From Candidatus Poribacteria bacterium (GTDB lineage Bacteria > Poribacteria > WGA-4E > WGA-3G), in assembly GCA_028820845.1 (NCBI GenBank), contig JAPPII010000022.1, positions 1-64,000 of the forward strand: a stretch of DNA of 64,000 bases, given 5' to 3'. The notes beneath the pieces are model-generated. The model had not been told where the DNA came from. It searched no databases and saw only the letters and a program-made list of their open reading frames with translations. The translations under genes were made by a program, and so were the position numbers. This document shows, piece by piece, positions 60,233 to 64,000 of this stretch. How positions within the stretch are numbered: position 1 is the stretch's first letter; each line of letters starts with the position of its first letter.

Positions 60233-60994
60233 ATGGCTACTCTTGAAAACGCAACAAACGACCCTATTATTGTATGCGAGGATGTACACAAATGGTTTGA
60301 CGATTTCCATGTCCTCAAAGGCGTTACGACCTCGTTCCAAAAAGGCGAGCGAGCCGTGATCTGTGGTCCCTCCGGTTCAGGGAAGTCCACGTTCATCAGG
60401 ACGCTGAACCGACTTGAGGAACATCAACGCGGCAAAATTGTCGTTGATGGAATTGAACTCACCAATGACCTCCGGAATATCGATCTCATCCGCCGGGAAG
60501 TCGGAATGGTCTTTCAGCAATTCAACCTGTTTCCGCACCTGACAAATCTGCAGAATATAACATTAGGTCCCATCCGAGTCAGAAAGATACCGAAAAGCGA
60601 AGCAGAATCGCAAGCTTTGGCACTCTTAGAACGTGTGGATATTGCAGACCAAGCGGACAAGTACCCCGCAGAAATTTCGGGTGGACAACAACAGCGCGTC
60701 GCAATCGCAAGAGCCTTAGCCATGGAACCCAAGATTATGCTATTTGACGAACCGACGAGTGCACTTGACCCAGAAATGATTACGGAAGTCCTTGATGTGA
60801 TGCGTGAGTTAGCGCACTCTGGTATGACGATGCTTGTTGTTACCCATGAGATGGGTTTTGCCCGTGAAGTCGCTGACCGCGTCCTCTTTTTCGATGAGGG
60901 ATTAATCGTTGAAGAGGCAGCACCCGCAGATTTCTTTGATAACCCACAGCACGAACGCACTAAGCTTTTCATCTCACAAACGCTGCAGCATTAG
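60233..60994 (+). CDS. Amino-acid ABC transporter ATP-binding protein (AapP-like)
   Basis: A 253-aa cytoplasmic ATPase of standard GlnQ/AapP length. It has Walker [11 protein letters not shown]-loop [17 protein letters not shown], signature [17 protein letters not shown], Walker [16 protein letters not shown], and switch His in [15 protein letters not shown]. It powers the two upstream permeases. With the binding protein the set is complete, importing polar or general amino acids across the inner membrane. Confidence 0.96.
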   Translation: MATLENATNDPIIVCEDVHKWFDDFHVLKGVTTSFQKGERAVICGPSGSGKSTFIRTLNRLEEHQRGKIVVDGIELTNDLRNIDLIRREVGMVFQQFNLFPHLTNLQNITLGPIRVRKIPKSEAESQALALLERVDIADQADKYPAEISGGQQQRVAIARALAMEPKIMLFDEPTSALDPEMITEVLDVMRELAHSGMTMLVVTHEMGFAREVADRVLFFDEGLIVEEAAPADFFDNPQHERTKLFISQTLQH

Positions 60995-61015
60995 AGTTTA
61001 GCCTAGGAGTCAAAG

Positions 61016-61078
61016 TTGCGATATAGTTTTGAATGGGATGTTGAGAAAGAAAAGCAAAACAGAAACCAAACAATATGA
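61016..61078 (+). pseudogene. N-terminal remnant of a BrnT-like toxin
   Basis: TTG at 61016, after TAGGAGT, begins LRYSFEWDVEKEKQNRNQTI and then TGA. (F)EWD..K...N is the start of BrnT-family toxins, which normally run to about 90 residues. The rest is absent and the antitoxin gene begins 12 bases on, so an internal deletion probably removed most of the toxin. Confidence 0.55.
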
Positions 61079-61090
61079 GGAATTTAACCA

Positions 61091-61291
61091 ATGAAAGCAG
61101 AATACGATTTTTCAAAAGGTGAACGCGGTAAGTTCTATAGAGCAGATGCCGTTTTCCAACTTCCTATCTATTTAGAAAAAGATGTTGATGAGTTTATGCG
61201 TCATCTCGCCGATGCTAAAGGAAAGGACGTTGGAGAACTCGTTAACGAAGTACTCCGCCGTAATATCCAGTTAATTCAGAGTATCCGATAG
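61091..61291 (+). CDS. BrnA-like antitoxin, orphan
   Basis: A 66-aa protein beginning [17 protein letters not shown], then a ribbon-helix-helix-like stretch ([42 protein letters not shown]). The N-terminal [14 protein letters not shown] box is typical of antitoxins paired with BrnT-type toxins. With the toxin reduced to 20 codons it is an orphan. It could still bind DNA or cross-neutralise a related toxin elsewhere. Confidence 0.65.
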   Translation: MKAEYDFSKGERGKFYRADAVFQLPIYLEKDVDEFMRHLADAKGKDVGELVNEVLRRNIQLIQSIR

Positions 61292-61310
61292 ATAGATGAG
61301 ATGCCTCCTT

Positions 61311-62069
61311 ATGCGATTGAATAACAAAATTGCCATTGTCACAGGAGCTGGGCGCGGTATCGGCAGAGCAGTCGCCCTTCGGTTTGCTGAAGAAGGAGCC
61401 AAAGTCGTCGTTAATGATATAAACGATGCCACTGGAGCGTCAACCGTTTCTACCATAACCGATGCAGGCGGCGAGGCACTATTTATCAACGCCGATGTCT
61501 CTGATGCTACTCATGCAGAAAGACTCGTTGCTGAGACTCTTGATGCTTACAGTGCAGTTGACATCCTTGTGAACAACGCCATCTGTTCCACAGCCGATGT
61601 CCTCAACAACAACTGGGAAGCAAATTTGGCAGTCGCCCTCCGAGGCACCAGCCACTGTTCCAACGCCGTCATTCCTGTCATGCAAAAAGGTGGAGAGGGT
61701 AGCATTGTCAACATCGCCTCAGTCAACGGACTTATCGGTTTACAGGCAATTCACGCCTATTCTGCTGCGAAAGGCGGCGTTATCGCACTAACCCGCTCTA
61801 TGGCAGTCGCGCACGGTCCAGACAACATCCGTATCAACTGTATCTGTCCCGGGACAATTCAGACCGAAGTGTGGGAGCCGATGATTGAACGCAACCCGCA
61901 AATCTTAGACGAAATCACGCCGTGGTATCCGTTAGGGAGAGTTGGGCAACCCATTGACATCGCCAACGCTGCGCTCTTCCTCGCCTCCGATGAAGCCGAT
62001 TTTGCAACAGGAGCCGTCTTTGTTATTGACGGTGGGCTAACCGCTGGCAATCACCAGTTTCCGATTTAG
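61311..62069 (+). CDS. Short-chain dehydrogenase/reductase
   Basis: A 252-aa SDR from the ATG at 61311 ([14 protein letters not shown]); an ATG at 61296 would add five residues. It has [10 protein letters not shown] for the cofactor, [22 protein letters not shown] with the catalytic Ser, YSAAK (Tyr and Lys), and the C-terminal [22 protein letters not shown]. The usual NNAG is NNAI. These features mark a classical SDR of the 3-oxoacyl-ACP reductase/glucose-dehydrogenase type. The substrate is unknown. Confidence 0.9.
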   Translation: MRLNNKIAIVTGAGRGIGRAVALRFAEEGAKVVVNDINDATGASTVSTITDAGGEALFINADVSDATHAERLVAETLDAYSAVDILVNNAICSTADVLNNNWEANLAVALRGTSHCSNAVIPVMQKGGEGSIVNIASVNGLIGLQAIHAYSAAKGGVIALTRSMAVAHGPDNIRINCICPGTIQTEVWEPMIERNPQILDEITPWYPLGRVGQPIDIANAALFLASDEADFATGAVFVIDGGLTAGNHQFPI

Positions 62070-62096
62070 ATATCGATTTAAAGAGGGCAGCATAAA

Positions 62097-62393
62097 GTGG
62101 AAAAAAAGGAATCCTTTTCCGGTGATAAATTTTTCTTAATCCTGTTCTTACTAATAGTCGCCTGTTTTGGGTTTATCCTTGTCTTCACTGTGTCCCTTGA
62201 ATCAATAGAAAAAAGCACACTACTATATTTTTTCATAGTCGCCCTCAAAATTCTTTGTGTCGGAATAGTATATATCTCTATCTTATATCTTACATTTTGT
62301 TTAGTGATCTTTTTGTGGTACTTGATACGGCAGTTGATCCGTTTTATTTACAACACGCTGCGGACATTCTATCGGAAGTTTGTGAGATCGTAG
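62097..62393 (+). CDS. Small two-helix membrane protein
   Basis: A 98-aa protein from a GTG about nine bases after AGAGGG. After a charged start (EKKESFSGDK) come two long hydrophobic segments (about residues 12-33 and 42-78) and a basic tail (RFIYNTLRTFYRKFVRS). There are no Cys pairs or motifs that suggest a function. It lies between an SDR and a DNA methyltransferase. Confidence 0.55.
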   Translation: MEKKESFSGDKFFLILFLLIVACFGFILVFTVSLESIEKSTLLYFFIVALKILCVGIVYISILYLTFCLVIFLWYLIRQLIRFIYNTLRTFYRKFVRS

Positions 62394-62450
62394 CACAAAC
62401 TTTAGTTTGTGCAGTCTGAGTGCATCTTGACAAAGAAAGGACACGTCCCT

Positions 62451-64000
62451 ATGTCAAAAGAAAATTTTGACAAAAAACTGATTACACTCCTTGAATCCAA
62501 TCCCAACTTTGTGGACGAAGCCGGTGTGTTACACCGCGCAAACGTCAGAGACCACGCTTGGAAACTCGATCCCGAACTCATCACGCTTCTTCTCACCGAT
62601 AAGGAGATTGAAGCCAAATTCTTCACAGCAATCGAGGGACGTTGGATTTTCAATTATAATATCTTCGTTGATTATATCACTGACAAAAACTTCTTTGCCG
62701 ACTCTTATACGCAGTTTCGCAACAAAATCGGTTTGAACATTGATGGGAAATTTCTCTCTGAACGCGGCGAAGTTGCACTTGTTTGGCCCTACAAGGATTG
62801 TGTCTTGGAGGGTGGCCAAACGCGGGAAGAAGAAAAACGCAAAGAGATTTTCTTCAACGAAATCCTTGCACCCGACGAAATTAACCGCATGTTTGATCCA
62901 AAAGTCCTCACCAACTGGAAACGCCACACTGCTAACGGTGAAAAGGAAGAAAAAAACATAAAACGCGATGAAAATGGTACCCTCCGCGAGAACCTTATCA
63001 TCAAAGGTAATAATCTCATCACCCTCCATTGCCTCAAAGAGCAGCTCCGCGGCAAGGTCAAATTGATCTATATTGATCCTCCGTATAATACAGGTGGAGA
63101 AGCAAATATTTTTACCTATAACAACACTTTCAATCATTCCAGTTGGCTCACCTTCATGAAAAACAGGTTAGATGTAGCAAAGCAATTCTTGACGGATGAT
63201 GGGTTTATTGCAATTTCTATTGATAACTATGAACTCTTATACTTGGGAACTTTAGCAGACGAGATTTTTGGAAGAGAAAACCGCATTTCGGTTCTGACGA
63301 TCGTTCATCATCCGGCAGGTAAGACGAATAACAATTTTTTCGCGACGACTAACGAATTCATGGTGATTTATGCTAAGAATAGAGAACTTGCAAAGATAAA
63401 CTTCTTTGAGATGTCCGAAAAAACAGAAAAAACTTACAATCTTGCTGATGAAATTTCAAAATACAAGCTAGAAAATTTGATGCGAAAGGGTGAAACGAGG
63501 AACGCACGCAGAGAAGATAGACCCAAACAATTTTATCCGATTTATGTTTCCAAAGACTTAAAGCAAATTTCTTTGACAAAAGAGGGAAACTATCATGAAG
63601 TTCTTCCAAAAGAAAACGGCATAGAATGGGTTTGGTCAAATTCACCTTCAACTTTACAAGAAAAGATAGATAATAACGAAGTGGTAGCTAAAAAGCATAA
63701 AGATGGGCACATTCAAATCTTTTTTAAGCGGCGAATAATTGATTATGAAGGAGAGCGTCCAAAAACCGCTTGGACCGACAAAAAATATAACGCAACACAA
63801 CATGGCACAAAACTTTTGGAAAATATTCTTGGAAAGAAATCTTTTTCATACCCAAAATCGTTGCATGCAATCGTGGATATTGTGAAAGTCACAACGGATC
63901 CTGGAGACATTGTACTTGATTTCTTCGCTGGTTCAGGGACAACAGGACATGCCGTTTTAGAACTTAATAAACTTGAGGGAAGCAACCGCCAATTTATTCT
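62451..64000 (+). CDS. Type III site-specific DNA methyltransferase, 3' end outside window
   Basis: The reading frame is open from the ATG at 62451 to the window end (516 codons) and continues beyond. The order of motifs is that of a beta-class N6-adenine methyltransferase (Mod). An N-terminal region of about 180 residues is followed by motif IV DPPYNT at residue 209 and SWLTFMKNRLDVAKQFLTDDGFIAISID. A target-recognition region follows (about 280-440), then motif I DFFAGSGTTGHAV near residue 491. Mod subunits pair with a Res helicase-nuclease, probably encoded just beyond 64000. AAAGAAAGG lies upstream. Confidence 0.93.
   Translation, partial: MSKENFDKKLITLLESNPNFVDEAGVLHRANVRDHAWKLDPELITLLLTDKEIEAKFFTAIEGRWIFNYNIFVDYITDKNFFADSYTQFRNKIGLNIDGKFLSERGEVALVWPYKDCVLEGGQTREEEKRKEIFFNEILAPDEINRMFDPKVLTNWKRHTANGEKEEKNIKRDENGTLRENLIIKGNNLITLHCLKEQLRGKVKLIYIDPPYNTGGEANIFTYNNTFNHSSWLTFMKNRLDVAKQFLTDDGFIAISIDNYELLYLGTLADEIFGRENRISVLTIVHHPAGKTNNNFFATTNEFMVIYAKNRELAKINFFEMSEKTEKTYNLADEISKYKLENLMRKGETRNARREDRPKQFYPIYVSKDLKQISLTKEGNYHEVLPKENGIEWVWSNSPSTLQEKIDNNEVVAKKHKDGHIQIFFKRRIIDYEGERPKTAWTDKKYNATQHGTKLLENILGKKSFSYPKSLHAIVDIVKVTTDPGDIVLDFFAGSGTTGHAVLELNKLEGSNRQFI

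Overview
The window reads as a chromosomal segment of an uncultivated Gram-negative, diderm bacterium, most likely a member of Candidatus Poribacteria or a close relative. The basis is a broken ECF sigma factor whose short C-terminal tail (a membrane segment followed by a stretch resembling NQxLARFQxPYSF) I recognise from memory of Poribacteria proteins, together with abundant Gfo/Idh, PhyH, enolase-superfamily, LamG and SprA-type proteins and dispersed repeats built on the heptamer TGACTGC. The assignment was not checked by any search.

Layout. 1-4383: a short plus-strand run of small envelope proteins with strong AAGGAG ribosome sites (a GspC/PilP-like periplasmic protein and two proteins sharing an N-terminal module), reshuffled by a segmental duplication and containing a Cys-rich gene broken by two frameshifts. 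4315-5760 and 15526-16964: two tnpB-only IS200/IS605-type elements. 5757-12515: a 2252-residue SprA/Sov-like outer-membrane translocon. 12818-14887: a LamG protein and a Gfo/Idh oxidoreductase. 15086-15453: the sigma-factor remnant. 17197-20990: a sugar/polyol cluster (Rpe-like epimerase, two zinc alcohol dehydrogenases, apt) and tRNA-Arg(CCT). 21137-24470: secD and secF. 24618-30017: an accessory cluster with DUF6884-like proteins, small membrane/coil proteins and a NurA-HerA pair. 30177-35931: a sigma-54 activator, a membrane protein, a Uma2 nuclease and a large M14 carboxypeptidase. 36245-39083: two paralogous HEAT-repeat lipoproteins. 39166-42334: an enolase-superfamily gene overlapping mnmA and miaA. 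42581-50069: an ATPase-PD-(D/E)XK fusion, a DUF488-DUF488-RecQ(HRDC x4) operon and a HigBA-type toxin-antitoxin pair. 50163-55879: housekeeping and metabolic genes (zinc peptidase, VOC, PhyH, SCP2, Ogt, a trans-sulfuration enzyme, a TPR protein). 56320-60994: a polar amino-acid ABC importer (aapJQMP-like). 61016-64000: a broken BrnT/BrnA pair, an SDR, a small membrane protein and the start of a type III DNA methyltransferase.

Two kinds of intergenic repeat recur. One is TGACTGC/GTTATCGGTT-type sequence, which also sits in frame inside the SprA-like gene. The other is composite hairpin arrays with GTAGTAGGGCAAT and GGTAGGTGCGGTT motifs. Near-consensus sigma-70 promoters (TTGACA, 17 bp, TATAAT-like) can be read in front of several genes. 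The strongest candidates for a less-described system are the NurA-HerA neighbourhood, the DUF488/RecQ operon and the non-Bacteroidota SprA homologue.
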